Below, in pieces: positions 34,480 through 47,700 of a stretch of 64,000 nt of DNA. This DNA is from Nematostella vectensis (lineage: Eukaryota; Cnidaria; Anthozoa; Actiniaria; Edwardsiidae), in assembly GCF_932526225.1 (NCBI RefSeq), contig NC_064047.1, forward strand, positions 14,357,121 through 14,421,120. The letters are read 5' to 3'. The notes under the pieces are model-generated. The model had not been told where the DNA came from and did not search any database. It worked only from the letters and a program-made list of their open reading frames with translations. A program made the translations under genes and the position numbers. Every line of letters starts with the position of its first letter. Position 1 is the first letter of the stretch.

Positions 34480-35005
34480 GGGACAACAAAACCCCAATAA
34501 TAACCCAACTTGGGGAATTTAATGTCCCAATAATAACCCAACTTGGGAATTTGATGCCCCAATAATAACCCAACTTGGGAATTTGATGCCCCAATAATAA
34601 CCCAACTTGGGGAATTTAATGTCCCAATAATAACCCAACTTGGGGAATTTAATGTCCCAATAATAACCCAACTTGGGAATTTGATGTCCCAATAATAACC
34701 CAACTTGGGGAATTTAATGTCTCAATAATAACCCAACTTGGGAATTTGATGTCCCAATAATTACCCAACTTGGGAATTTGATGTCCCAATAATAACCCAA
34801 CTTGGGGAATTTAATGTCCCAATAATAACCCAACTTGGGAATTTGATGTCCCAATAATTACCCAACTTGGGAATTTGATGTCCCAATAATAACCCAACTT
34901 GGGGAATTTCATGTCCCAATAATTACACAACTTGGGGAATTTAATGTCCCAATAATAACCCAACTTGGGGGGAATTTAATGTCCCAATAATAACCCAACC
35001 CAACT
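34480..35005. repeat. Left subterminal array of CACTA element (~32-bp units)
   Basis: About 16 tandem copies of CCCAATAATAACCCAACTTGGGAATTTGATGT-like units, alternating GGGAATTTGATGT and GGGGAATTTAATGT forms. Each unit holds the palindrome CCCAACTTGGG. In plant CACTA elements, subterminal repeats bind the accessory protein TnpA; a like role here is inferred. Confidence 0.9.
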
Positions 35006-35738
35006 CAATTAATATCCCAACGTGGGAAATCTGAATTCACAATAACCCAATACAAGGATTGTTAGAGTGCAAACAGTAAAAGCGTGAAATACAAATTACT
35101 AAATAGTACAAAATAGTGCTAATTAAACAATAGAAAACAATAGGGATAACACTATTTAGTACAATTTAGTATTACTAAAGTTTCACAGTTATACATGTAT
35201 TGTTTGCACTCTATTATATTATTACAAATTAATAATTTGAATATATTATAACAATACTTGTATTTGGATATAATATTTTGGACTTAAAAAGTGATTGCAA
35301 ACAACAACAATACTTTCAAAACATTTTATTTACTGTAACATAAATTCGTGATAAACATTAACAGCAGAAGTGCCATGTTTTGGTTAACTTAAATACAATA
35401 TTAATTTGATGTGCAAGTGGGTGATGATTGTAATGCTATACAAATACCCAAGATTATTGCACATGACATGACATGAGCATCAAATATTGCCCATGTCAAT
35501 ACTCAGAAGTTACACAACAATTAATATCAACATGCACAGACCTATTAGATCAATATCACATAAAGATTTAAGCTGTTAAGCCTGCCTCACATCACTAGTG
35601 GCTACAACTTCAGCATATCCAATTCAAACAAGCTAAATTTCTCAAACTATTTCTAAATCTTTTGAAGCAAATAACGAATTAAGCTTTTAGAAGATATAAA
35701 GAACCTAACAAAGACAAGTGTATAATTAAGTGTCTACC
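35006..35738. other. Non-coding part of CACTA left arm
   Basis: AT-rich sequence between the subterminal array and the stop codon of the accessory gene, presumably its 3' UTR and downstream region. Short TAGTACAA(A/T) strings repeat around 35080-35180. No open frame of note. Confidence 0.5.
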
Positions 35739-38700
35739 TCACATCAGTGAAATTTCCTTTAACACGTTTACATCATTAATAGATGTTATCTGAGACGGTG
35801 GTGTTTTAAATCAGGGTTCCCACTAATCTGAAAAAGTAAAATTCCCTGACTTTTCCCTGACTTTTCCCTGACCATAACCCATTTTTCAATGACCATGCAG
35901 CATGTCTTATGAATACTTTTAATGAATAATCTATAATTTCAATAACAGCAACAAAGCAATAGTGTCTCAAGATTGTGAGATTTTGACTTAACGTCTTTTC
36001 AAAAGGATTTCAGCTTCTTCTGTAGAAGATCAATATTTTGTTCTTCCTTCTCTATTTCCTTCCTCTTTTCTTTTGATTTTACCCGCAAGGCGTTCGACTT
36101 TGCAAGAATGCTAAAGTCTCCCTTCATTTCTGCATTAGTAGCAAGGTCATCGGCTTCTTTCAGAAGAGCAGTAGCTGTAGTTTCAAGCTTTTGTTTTTTC
36201 TTTTTTGCTTGCTTGATGTCTTCTTCGACTTTTCTTTTCAAGCTTTCTTTATGGGTTTTTGCCTCAATTGATTTCTTCTCTGCTAAAGATTGTCTGTATC
36301 TGTTACTAGCATATTTACAAGATGTAAGCAGCTCAGTTGTGATAGAATCTTCAATTGGACATTCCAGACTTTTGACACCACTGTGAGCTCTGCGAAATCC
36401 AACAAGCGTGTCTTGGTGCATATTGTTGCTCACGATATCCTTGTTATCAGAGAATCCTTTCAACACAGGATTGACCATGGGACAAGATAAGCAGCATCTT
36501 TACTGTTTGCCAAAGGTCTGCATACTGTGGTTTCTGGTGAAAGTACTCTGCTAGGAAGACATCAAGTGCTTTGTCTGATGACTGGTAGGACTTGAAGTCC
36601 TCCTTACTGTATCTCTCCACATCAGCAAGGAATGCCTTGTACTGCTGTAGAGCAATATCACAACAATGGGTAGATTTCATTTTATGCGATATCAGTTGCT
36701 GAAGGACATTGGAGAATCTGGTTGTTGCTGCTTCAGGGTTTGATGCCATGTAAATAGGATTTAAAGACACCAGATTCCTAGCCATCTTGTACTTTAGAGG
36801 AGATCTGTCCATTACCTTGCTAGATAATTGTTTCAGAAATTCAAGGCAATTATTCTGGAATTCCAGGATTTGTAGAGGTGTGGCTTGCTTAGTACTTTCC
36901 ATCTTATGCACTGACATCTTCGCAGCAAAACCTACATCTACCTTCCTTGGTGGTAGAAGATTATCAGACTTGCTAACATCAATGTTAGCAAGCTTAGCAC
37001 ATGTTGTTGCCTCTTGAAGCACAGACTTCTTAACAAACTTGGAAAGGATTGCTTCAAGTATGGTTTGTACATCTTGTGTAAGAAAGGGGACCATGGGCTG
37101 ATCGGTTTGGAATTTCTTCAAAAAAGGCCCAAGAATGCGTGCGATACTAATAAAGAACTCAAGTTTGGCAACAATGAGTGGATCTTGTACAAATGCCTGT
37201 AGATTTTTGAAAGATTGGCTTGTAGGAATTTTGCTCTTTGGTAGCTTTGACACCTCGTCAACATATTTCTTGATATTTGGCCAGATAGCCACTGCTCGTT
37301 CTGCCACTGGCAAATCTTCCAGCCACCTTGTTCCACAAAACCGTAGTGGCCACATGGAACTTCCAGAAATGGCTTCATAATCTTCTCTTTTTGCTGGTGA
37401 GTCTGAAAAAGTGTACCAGAGAGACCTCAGAAGTTTATCAAGACGCCAGCCTGTGGCTGTAGCTCCATATTTAAAAGCCCCATGTACCACATGTAACCCA
37501 CAGGCACCAATATTAATGAGCTTTGGAAGATCTGGATCAGTTTGTTCTCTATCTTCTAATAGGTCTTCAAGAAATTTCCAGTTAACATTAGGACCATCCA
37601 TCGATACCTGCACAAGGTTTGCAGGATTCAGCTTTTGTAGACCTAGCTTGAAACTTTGAAGTAAATCTGCAGCTCTTGTGTGACCAAGAAACTGGGAATC
37701 AATGTATCTTGATACAACTTTATTCTTCTGAACATCCCAAAAGCGCACAATCAAATCCATCTGTTCTTTCTGGATCACTTTATTCAGCGATTCATCAAAT
37801 GAGATAACATACATTGTTCCTTGCTCTTGAAGTCTTTTCATTAATTCATCATGAAAAAATGGGGCAATGCCAAAACAAATCAAGTATGAACACTTTGTTG
37901 CTCCACATTGGAACTGTTTGGCAATTACACTGTCTGGAAACATATTGGAAAATAGCTTGTCAGTGCCTGCACTACTATTACAGGAATAGTGAGACATGAG
38001 GACTTTTATAGCCCACAGCACCTCTGCTTTTAGAGTTTCATCTTTGGTAACATACTTTTTAATTGTGCCTTTAGATGAATCAGATGAACTGGCAACTTGA
38101 GAAAGATCGACGGGAGGAGGTGGTACAGTCATTGTCCTTTCTGCTGCTGAAGAATTTTGTTCGGATTCTTGCTTTTGCACAGTGACAAAAGAGTTCAAAG
38201 AAACTTGTTGTGTCGATGGAGCAACTCTCCTAAGATGTTTTTTGCCTTTAGCATGACTTATCAGTGCTTGTTTTCCCATATTTCCAAGCTCAAATGTAAC
38301 AGAGCACATTTTACACCTTGCTTTAGTTGATTCCTGAGCTTGTGCAACCCAAGGAAATAGTGGGTCTTGAAGCCATAGATTATTAAATACAGTTCGCTTA
38401 CTGATCTACAAACCAATACAAAAGTTATAAAAAATAAGTGTTACGACTGTAAATAATTTTGTATAAAGTCATGCTGCAATTAAATGCAATGAGAATGGAC
38501 AAAAAAAATGTATATCTAACTAAGTTCAGGCGTGGTTTCCTCTTTTTCAAAATGCAAATCAGGATAAACAAAAATAATTTTTAAAGCTTAAGACTAAGAC
38601 TGAACAGTTACGAAAAAATTCGCTGCATACAAAAATATCTTGAATTAAATGTCGTTAGTTTACCGATTTTGTCATTAAATGATCAATAAATTGTTACATT

Positions 38701-41513
38701 ATGCATCCCCCCACTCTATCACTGCTAAGGTTATGAAATAATGCCCTTAAAATAGCTAAAATACTTAATTCCAGCCCTACCTCCACGTGCTTTCCAATAC
38801 TGCAACAAGATGGCCGACATAATTCAGACCCAGTCCTCCACTTCATTTTCCTCCACAGGAAAACCACATAGGATAATTCGTTTATACTGATGTATTGCGA
38901 TTTTTGAAACTTTTAATTAACAGTGAGGTTGCTTGATTATCGCCAACACAATTCATAATAATGATTTTTGAAAAATAAGAATTATTCCCTGACTTTTCCC
39001 TGACTTTTTGAGAATTATCAAATTTCCCTGACTTAAATCATAATTCCCTGACAATTCCCTGACCTTGAAAAAAAATCGAATTTCACTGACTTTTCCCTGA
39101 CTGTGGGAACCCTGTAAATTCTACGTATTTTTGACTTACAAGTTTTCTAATAAGTACTGCTATTGCCTGACTAGGTGAGAGAGATGTGAAGGCATTGCTT
39201 TTCAAAAAGAATTTATTTTTAAGTACATCAACACACACCTCTCTGGTGAGTTGTTTACCAAACACTGATTTAATCACTGCCCTCTTTATTTTTAATGGTA
39301 GAGCTTCAACTTGATCACCTGCTTTCGCATCTTCTGGGCTTGAAGTGCTAGTGCTGGGTTTTGGAATTTTGGGGCTTATAGGGCACTGGCTTCCTTCCAT
39401 CTCATCATCACTCAAAATCTCTGTGTCTCCAGCACTACTTCCATCCTGTTCTAAATGTTCATCCTGTTCCCCCTCTCTGTCTAGATCTACTGAGCTTTCC
39501 TGTAGTCAAAATACACATTATCAGCATTTAATACATTTTGCAAGGTTCATTAATGCTTTGAAAATACTTTAAAAATGCATTACAGTGTGGACATTTCAAC
39601 TGGGACCACTTTGAGAATGTGATTGCATGACAAATTATGAATAGAAACAAAGCACTTCAACTTAGGAAACTTCAGCTTATTAAGTTTTTGTTCTTTGTGA
39701 TCTGATTGGTCGACATTGTTTTAGTAAAAATGCTTTGTTTTAATTCACAATTGTCATTCAATCACAATATCTTAAAGTGGTCCCATTTAAAGTATCCACA
39801 CTGCAAGTTTTCATGAAAATATGAGATAATACTTATATATAAGATATTTAGTATGATAACACATTAATACTAGATTCTATAAAGTATCAAATTTACTTAG
39901 GTATGCTAAAACAAAATTTACCTCTAGATCTGATGAGCTATGGTTGCTTTGCATCTCTTTTTTTATGGCCTGGGAACTTGGAATCTACAAAAGTTAAAAA
40001 ATACTATAACTGAAGTGCAACTCTCATAGATACAAAATGACTACTTGTGTCTGTGTGCTTTGCAATTGATGGTACATTTACATTACATTTAGTCAACGAA
40101 ATGCCAAGTGTACAAAAAAGTTGATCACTTCAGTTGACGAAAACTATTAACAAACCTGCAGACATGCAAAAGCACATAAATAAACAAACAATGCAATTAA
40201 AAGAAATATTTTTATTACCTTATAATCATCATCATAAGATGGACGTTTTCGTTTTTTGTTGTATCTACGTTGTTCATTGCAAAAACTCTGTATGTGCTTC
40301 TTTATTCCTTCCTTTCCAAAATTGATCTCTTTTATGCCACATTCTTTCTCTATGTTTTCGGCAAATGCATCTAGTTCAGCTTTGGCCTCAGGCGAGTTAA
40401 ACTTTGGAAATTCAGTCCATTTGTTTGCTGCTAATACCCCTATTTTTTTACGTCTAAATAAAATAAAATGCGATCAATGTGGGTACCATTTTTGTTGATA
40501 ATAATATATTGGGTGCCCTGTGCCCATAAACATCGTTTGCTTTTTATATTTGGGCTTTCTGTGGCTGAAACTCTTGCACATGGCATGGGCTACTGCAGCT
40601 CGATGTACTTGCATGATCAGCATTGAGTTTTGTAATTTAATAGTTTTTATTTGTATTGGATTTTGTGAAATACAAAGTTTGTTTAGTTTCCGAGAACAAT
40701 AAAAAGGACCACCAAAACAGGGGGAGTGTTTTTAACCTATTCTAAGAATCCAAATGTTCTGATCTTACATTTTAATAAAACAAGTTTACCAAAAGAAAAC
40801 TTACTCAAATATCTTTGTTAAAACATAAATTGGCAACCTTAGAATATATTATGAATGATTCAAATGCATTAGTAGCTGAAACAACCTCGATGGAAATGGA
40901 TTCGCTCACATAACAAGGCAGCCATTTTTAATACCTCGAGGTCCTCAAGACAAGATGACCATGTCATCTGATTAATCCATTGTAGTTGAATATTTGCTGA
41001 CAAACAAACAAAATATTTGTAACACAAAATAAGTTAAATAGCTTACTTTGTAAGATATAAGTGCTTCATTTCTGGATTCAGCTGTTGTAAGTCGGCCATA
41101 GTCGGTTTTGGCGGAGGAGAAGGGGACGTTTTGGCGCCAAAAGATGCCTTTTGTCTTTTGAGAAAACTAAACTCCTTCTTGAAAATGACCGCTTTACCGT
41201 AACACAAGGAAAGTCTTTGAAAGATTGTGGCATCCGCTTTCCTTTCCAAGAGGTCTGAAATAGCCATCTCATTGACAACTTGTTCACCTAGTTCAAGAAA
41301 GAAAAAGTTGCTCTGTTGAGTGGGGTTTCAAATTTAGTTCAGTATTTTTGTGAAAGCAGTGCATGCATACTCACGTTTGAAAGCATTTAAAACTTCCTCG
41401 CCGAATAGATCTTTAATTTTCGATTCCAAATCGTTCTTGTCCGTAAGAATTTGAGCGTTTTCGTTCACCTGACTCGTACCACTCTGCCCTTCTTGTACAA
41501 TCGAGTCATCCAT
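35739..41513 (-). CDS. CACTA accessory protein, unrecognised family, disrupted by hAT insertion
   Basis: Exons on minus, all with GT-AG junctions and consistent phases: 41375-41513 (ATG at 41513), 41047-41287, 40219-40453, 39922-39984, and 39140-39499 reading on into 39115. The last exon is cut by the hAT element; ignoring it and one TAAAT copy, the frame continues from 35806 to a TGA at 35739-35741, giving about 376 residues. As it stands, the frame enters the hAT terminus and stops at 39083 after ten foreign codons (364 residues). Visible: a charged N-terminus, a Lys/Arg-rich segment (RRYNKKRKRP) after GVLAANKWTEFPKFNSPE that looks like a nuclear localisation signal, an acidic linker (REGEQDEHLEQDG), and a C-terminal helical block (IKRAVIKSVFGKQLTREV). 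No catalytic motif was seen. Its position suggests a TnpA-like DNA-binding partner of the transposase; that is inference. Confidence 0.75.
35812..39114 (-). mobile_element. hAT-like DNA transposon nested in CACTA
   Basis: Terminal inverted repeats are CAGGGTTCCCAC at 35812 and GTGGGAACCCTG ending at 39114 (12 bp perfect). They are flanked by the direct repeat TAAAT (35807-35811 and 39115-39119). CAGGG ends and the encoded transposase indicate hAT, although hAT duplications are usually 8 bp, so the 5-bp flank is unusual. Repeated TTCCCTGACTTTT strings lie just inside both ends (35850-35885 and 38985-39100), as expected of subterminal transposase binding sites. Confidence 0.9.
35999..38405 (-). 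pseudogene. hAT-family transposase, one frameshift
   Basis: The main exon begins at 38405 (acceptor TTTGTAG) and has no Met before 38309, so a 5' exon is needed; MSAILLQYWKARG at about 38830-38790 with a GGAG|GTAGGG donor is a weak candidate, as its phase does not match. N-terminus: BED-type zinc-finger-like pattern (WLQDPLFPWV, ARCKMC, H..GKKHLRR). Core: FDESLNKVIQKEQMDLIVRFWD, VQVSMDGPNVNWKF and CGLHVVHGAFK. C-terminus: the hAT dimerisation signature LLILSHGQSCVER near 36460, where the frame is lost by what looks like one missing G; it resumes as GFSDNKDIVSNN in the frame ending at 35999. The tail is a Lys/Glu-rich coiled coil. It cuts and pastes DNA via an RNase H-fold; this copy is probably inactive unless the shift is an assembly error. 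Confidence 0.88.
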
Positions 41514-41786
41514 CTTGGAATATTTGCAGTGAAAATACAGCAAGGCCGGGCAAGCTACGCTGTTCATGAGTCTATTTGCTATCTCATTGGTCAATTTTGC
41601 CCGCCTTTCCTTCAATTTTTCTAACAGCGGCATTGATTGGTAGTTTTTTCCCGCCGTTTTAGTTGTTGGTATAAGCTTTCTCACTATTGGCTAACAAGTG
41701 CTGAATTTTGGCTTCCTGTGGTAAACAAAGATGGCGGATGCGTGCAAAGAGCTACAAGAGGAATATATGGTGGATTCAACGTCGAA
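41514..41786. promoter_or_regulatory. Shared divergent promoter region of the CACTA genes
   Basis: The two start codons, 41513 (minus) and 41787 (plus), lie 273 bp apart in head-to-head orientation. The interval has several CCAAT-type boxes (TTGATTGG at about 41633, CTATTGG near 41686, and CATTGGTC near 41586) and an AAGATGGCGG motif at 41728, both common in TATA-less start regions. No intervening gene fits, so one bidirectional promoter is the simplest reading. Confidence 0.6.
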
Positions 41787-44700
41787 ATGTGGTCAAGAAA
41801 AGAAGTATCCACATGCAGCTGTACTGAATTATCTTATAGACATGTTCATTGTAGGTGCTATCGCTGTAAAGGAAGAGCTGTTACAAGGAAAACAGAACTA
41901 CGGCACTGGAACGAAGCTCGTATATCATCTTCATTTCACAACTCGAAAGAGGACGAAGCTTTTGGACAAAATACGTTTGAAGAACATGAAACATCTGATG
42001 TCACGATGGAAACTTCAGAAAATATCGATTGCGAAATAAATGTTGTCCAAGATGTATGTATGAATCATGACAATGAAAATAGAAATGACATGGAAGATGA
42101 CTTCAATCAAGGCAACCCTTACAAAAGACTTGTTGTAAAGGCTGTTCTGCAAGCTATGACTATTGTGGATAATAGTGGGTGTTCAATAAAAACATTCGAG
42201 GATATTTTGAGTTATGGGAGGACAATGTTATTTACCAACCTTGATCCAGAAATTGATGAGGATATTTTGGCTTCTCTATGGCCAAAATCTTGGTCAGAAG
42301 TACAGTCGCTTTTGAAAGAAGAGGGATTCACAGACCCAAAGGAATATTATATTTGCATTTGTCGAGCAGAGAAGTCTTTCACAAGAAATGGTAAGACAAC
42401 TAAAAAGTACCTGTATTCCCGTAAGTGGGGTATTATGGAGAGTAAAAATGAGTTATGCCCCAACTGTGGAAAATGTGGATATATAAAGTATTACTATCTT
42501 GGTTTACATGAAAAGCTAAAGAACTGGTTTCGGAATCTAAATATGTGTAGGAAAATGCTATCACATTGGCAAGAACGAGAACACTGGTTAAAGAGAAACA
42601 CAAGTTGGCCCTTAAAAAAAGAGGTTTGGGATGGGGAAAGATGGTTAGAGGTGCAGTGGTTTTGGGACCCAGATCAATTGTGGACTGTCCCAACAAGGTG
42701 CGGGGAGTGTCTCACTGTTATTTCATCAGACTTAATCAATTCATCTCCAAAAGATATTGATGGTTTGTCATTGCTCGAATGTCCAGAATGTTTTAATAAA
42801 TTTTCACATAAAGCTGAAGTAGCAAGGGGTTCTCCTTTGAATCTGGCATTAATCGGACACTGGGATGGCTGGCAGCCATTCAGTACAAGTGGCAGAAGTT
42901 GTGGTTCTCTTGAAGTTTCCATATTAAATATGTTCAAGACAGATAGATCACATATTGATGAAGTATATGTTATTGGTTTTGTACCGTGTACAACTGTGCC
43001 AAAAGGTGTACCAGAGGCTTATGATCCATTTATACAGCCACTCATTAATGACCTCTGTGATGGCTTCATACATGGCTTTGAAGTTCCTTATCCTTCAAAT
43101 GCTATTACTGTTCCTGATTATGAAGCACATGAAATTGAAACAGTGCGTGTTATGTTACTGTGCTGGGCTGCAGATCACCCAGGACAATGTGAGTTTGGAA
43201 AGTACTTGAACCAGGGGAAATGTGCTTGTAGGAGATGTAAGATGGTAGGACAGCAAAGTCTTCAATCAACTCACTATTATTATGGTGATAATCGTTTTCA
43301 TGCTCGGCATCCATGGGAGAAGAGAGATGTGACAGCAGAGGAGAGTACCTTTTATGATCTAGACAATGAAAACCGAGTAAGTGTACGAAAGAAACTATCA
43401 TCACAGGAAGGATTTACTGGAACTCCAATATTTCATCAATATTTGTATCCCCTCTATAAGTTTGACTGTTTATACCACATGGTTTATGACATTTTCCATA
43501 CTCTGCCTTTGAATATATGCAAAAACCAACTTTCAAGACTGTTACAGCTAGAGTTATTAGATGCTGTATATGTAGATGAGCAAATTGCACAATTTCCTTG
43601 GAACACAGAATTTAAACAAGGACGTATTCCTACTTCAATTGGCAAAGAACACAAAGGCCTTGGACACTGGAAAGCAGAATCTTTTCAGAAATTTTTCTTT
43701 CCAATGCTAGGATGCATTGTAGAGGATAAGATTCCAGACCCTAAAGAACTTGAAATCATAAGTTTAGTTTCCTACCTAACTGAACTGCACTTCTATAGTG
43801 GGAGGAATGGCTGGACGGATAGCATGATACAGCTACATGAGAGACTTGCACAAACACTGATAATAAGAATTGAGGAGACACAAGGACTTGAAATGTGCAC
43901 AATATCGGTACACAATTTGACACATGCACATGAAGACCTGATAAACTTTGCAGCATCAGACAACTATTGGTGCGCTGTGTTTGAAAGAGCTGTAAAGAAA
44001 TATGTAGGGCGCTCCCACAACTGTAAAGGATTAGAAATGACATTTGCTAAAGCAGAATGTAGAAGAGAAAGCTTGAAAAGTTTGGAACAAGCACATGGTG
44101 ATCTCCCCATTGAAGAAAAGGATGATAAGATTGAGGTATGTACTGAAGAAAATACTCCTCGATGTTCAATTGGTTTTATTGACAAAGATGAGGAAGTCCT
44201 ATGGCAATACAATAAATCAAGGATTATAATTAAACTGAGGATTACAAATAACGGTAACTAGGATATAACAAATGAACGCGTAGGACTTACATGAATAATG
44301 TTCAAAACAAGATGGCCGGCTGCTCTCTTCTGAGCCGGTCAGCGGTCTTACATAAGACCTAGGCCCTAGCGGCCAGCGTTACACACTCTTCATCCCCCCC
44401 AGTCCGTGAGTCTATACTAAGTCTAGAGTCTATACAAGGCTAGACGAACGGACTCCTGCTACTGTCCAATTCCCTGTCTCTGGTTCGTAGCGTTTTGGTC
44501 GTGTTCTCGCACGAGTTGGCCTTCTAGGTTCAGGGAGTGGCTGCGGGGCCTGAGATGAGGCGTCAGGCATACAAGAGGATACAGGGTCATTGTTGGCTTG
44601 AGTGGTAGGTGGTGTTTCAGCGACGGGTTCAGCGGGTGGAACTGTCTGGTTGCACTCTGTGGGTATGACGGGATGGCTACCGTGTGAGAGTTGGGTGGTG

Positions 44701-47700
44701 ACGTGAGGATTGCCCGTCAATGGTCCACTGCCTGTGGGAGGCGACGGTGAGCTGTTAAGTGTGGGTTGACACTCTGGAGATCTGGGTGGAGGTGGTGGCG
44801 TCCTGTACTGATGGTCTGGGGTGGGCGTGGCCGGGGTGTATGCACGAAGGAACCGACGATTACGCAGGGTCAACCGTCCTGAGCCATCCACCTTTATCCT
44901 GTATTGGTCGTGGCCTGGCGACTCCACTACCATGCCTGAGCGGTCCCATTTGTTCGGGTGTGGGCCCTGCTGGTTCTGGATGAAGACCCTTTCACCTAGC
45001 TTCAGAGGTCGAAGTGGTTTGGAGTGGCTCGTCAATGATTCGGTGGTACGTGATATGCGGGTCCGAAGGGCATCTTCCTTTGCCGCCCATGCTTGCCGCC
45101 ACAGGGGTCGGATGTGGGGATTAGAGAACTTCTCTAGTCGATTGACGAACATGAGGGAGTCTCGAAGGGGTCGACCGAATATGATTTGGGCTGGTGAAAG
45201 GTCGCAGTCCCGGTCCGGTGTGTTTCGTAGCTGTAACATGGCACGCAGGAAGCGATCGTTATCAAGGCTGCCGTTAGGACCAGTATTGGACATCAGGAGA
45301 CGTTTAGCTGTTTTGACTGCCACTTCTGCTCTCCCGTTGGATTGTGGGAAGCCGACAGAAGACAGGCGGTGTTTGATCCCCCAAAGTCGGAGAAAGGTCT
45401 CGGTGCCGCCTGCTGTGAACTCTGGTCCGCCATCGCTTGATATCTCAGTTGGCACGCCAAAGGTGGCGAAGAATGCTCGGAGGTGACGGACCAGGCCAGC
45501 GGAGCCCCCTAGGTCAGTACCTGCGGTGGAGCTGAGGACCTCCATCCATCCAGAGAGCCGGTCTCCGACAACTAGGTAGTGGCGGCCACCAAAGTCGAAG
45601 AAGTCAGCGTAGACAGCCTCGAACGGGGTAGATGGCGGAGAGGTCGGGAGGGGCGGTGTGGCCGCTTGTGACGGGGCGTTGCGGTTGCAATCTGTGCATC
45701 CGTCTCTGGTGCCCTGAATGTCCCGTGACATCCCCGGCCAGAAGACAATGGCACGCGCTTGCTGCTCCATAGTAGAGGCTCCTTCATGTGCAGCGTGTAA
45801 GTGCTGGAGGACCCGTTTGCGGAGGGACATGGGCACAACCACACGGTCGTTGAGTAGTAGAACGCCATCCTGTGCATATATCGACTCACAGAGATGTCCG
45901 AGACTTGAAAGCGCCGGGTCGTTAGGGTCAACAACAACATCTTGTTCAATGAGGCGTAGGAGGTGACCTAGGCATGGGTCCGTAGCAGTCTCTTGTGCGA
46001 GGATCGGCCACGAGATGGCCCCAAGATCATGTGCGTCGTTCCTGATGGAGGCCATGAGGGCCGACTCAACCATGTCCGGTACACTAGGAGTTGAAGTTGC
46101 GAGACTGTTAGTTGAGCCTGATGGGGATGGGTGTCTTGATGTGGCGTCAGCCGCCTGGTTACTTTTTCCCGGTCGATGGGTGATGGTGAAGCGCCACGGG
46201 AGGGTACGCTGCTTTAACCTGAACAGACGGGAGTTGGTGATCTCATCGAGGGTGCGATCGCCGAAGATTTTGACTAGAGGCTTGTGGGCGGTGACTACCA
46301 CAAGGTTGTCGCAACCCTGTGTGAAGTACCGGGTTTGCTCGAGACCCCAGGCAACGGCCAGGGCCTCTCCCTCGATGGCTGCGTAACGTTGTTCGGCTGG
46401 GGAGAGGAAGCGTGAGCCAGCCAGAGTGATCCGCCATCCTCCTGGGCAGCAGTCAGGTATACCAGAGGGGCAGCTACAGTGTTGCTGGAGGAGGAAATAA
46501 CCAATACCTCTTCGGGACCAGTCGGGGCGAAGGCAGGTGCGCCTCTGCATGTCGTAGATTTCCACGCCCTCGCGGATTGCCTGAACAATGGCTTCTTTGG
46601 ACTCTTGGAAGGCAGACTCCAGGTCAGGTGACCAGGTGAATTTGCACCGTGGGCTTAGGAATGGCTTAAACGGCGCCATGGTCTCGCGCAATTGGGCGTA
46701 GTTGGCCACCTGGTTGACCAGACCGAACCAGCTTCTGATGTCTGTCGTCGATTCAGGAGTGGGGAAATCACGGATGGCATCCAGGTACTTAGGGAGTGGC
46801 TCTATGGTTGAGTCGGACACCCTAAAGCCGGCGAAGTCCACGCACTTTTCGGCGAACTGAAATTTGTCGGGGTTCAGTACTATACCGGACTGGCCTACGC
46901 ATGTAAGGAAGTCGATGGATCGCCACCAGTGTTGTTCTAGGTCAGTATCATAGTGGATTGTGTCGTCCACACACCGCTCTTTGCGCTCAAAGGCTGATAG
47001 GATAGCATCGAAACGACGGTTGTAGCCATCCCCTGACGAGAGGAATCCTTGTGGTGCCCTGGTGTAGCGCCAGCGCCCGAAGAGCGTAATGAAAGTGGTC
47101 AGGTGTCGATCTGCCTCGCGTAAGGGAACGCTGTGATAGCCGTTCCAAGCGTCGGTGACGGTCTTCCAGGTGTCCTTCGGAATTCGGCGGGCGAGGTGGA
47201 AGGGAGACTCCATGGCAAAGGTCTCGCGCTGGCAGAATTTGTTTAGTGGCGAGAGATCCACAGTCCGGCGCGGTGAGCCGTCGTGCTTCCGGGTCACAAC
47301 CATGCGGTGGCACCATGTGACAGGTTCCCCGTAAGGCACTCGTTCGATGACACCAAGGGCCTCGTCCCGGAGAAGGTCGTCGTATACCTTTTGCTGCCAG
47401 TGAAGAGGGATGGTGGCCGGGGTGTGGCACGCTCTGGGTGTGGCTGCTGGGTCTACATGTATCTCGATGGGTGGTCCGTCCATGCACGGGAGCGCACGAT
47501 GGGGGCAGGTGTTGAACGTCGAGGAGGCATACCTCTCAAGTAGCCAGTCTTTCATGCGGCCATTGTTCTCCGGGGTGCAGGGGAATGGCAGTTCCGACGG
47601 ACGTTGTGGTGGCACCGTGCGCTGGGGACAATGACAGGTCGGATCAGAAGGGGTGTTTGGTGCTGTGCAGCCGCCGTTGATGGAACGGGTGGCGTTGATG

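Noticed and set aside
39116-39139. Splice donor CTT|GTAAGT before the hAT insertion
   Set aside because: It has a good consensus, but without the hAT element the intron would be only about 42 bp and the frame is open straight through, so a continuous exon is simpler. Not fully excluded.
41731-42039. Plus-strand frame starting ATGGCGGATGCGTGC
   Set aside because: It overlaps transposase exon 1 in another frame. The transposase frame holds the conserved Cys-rich module, so this is a shadow or at most an upstream ORF.
44136-44261. Transposase C-terminus encoded past 44135
   Set aside because: This stretch is intron donor plus antisense LTR sequence, present again at 49240 onward. The true C-terminus resumes at 49838.
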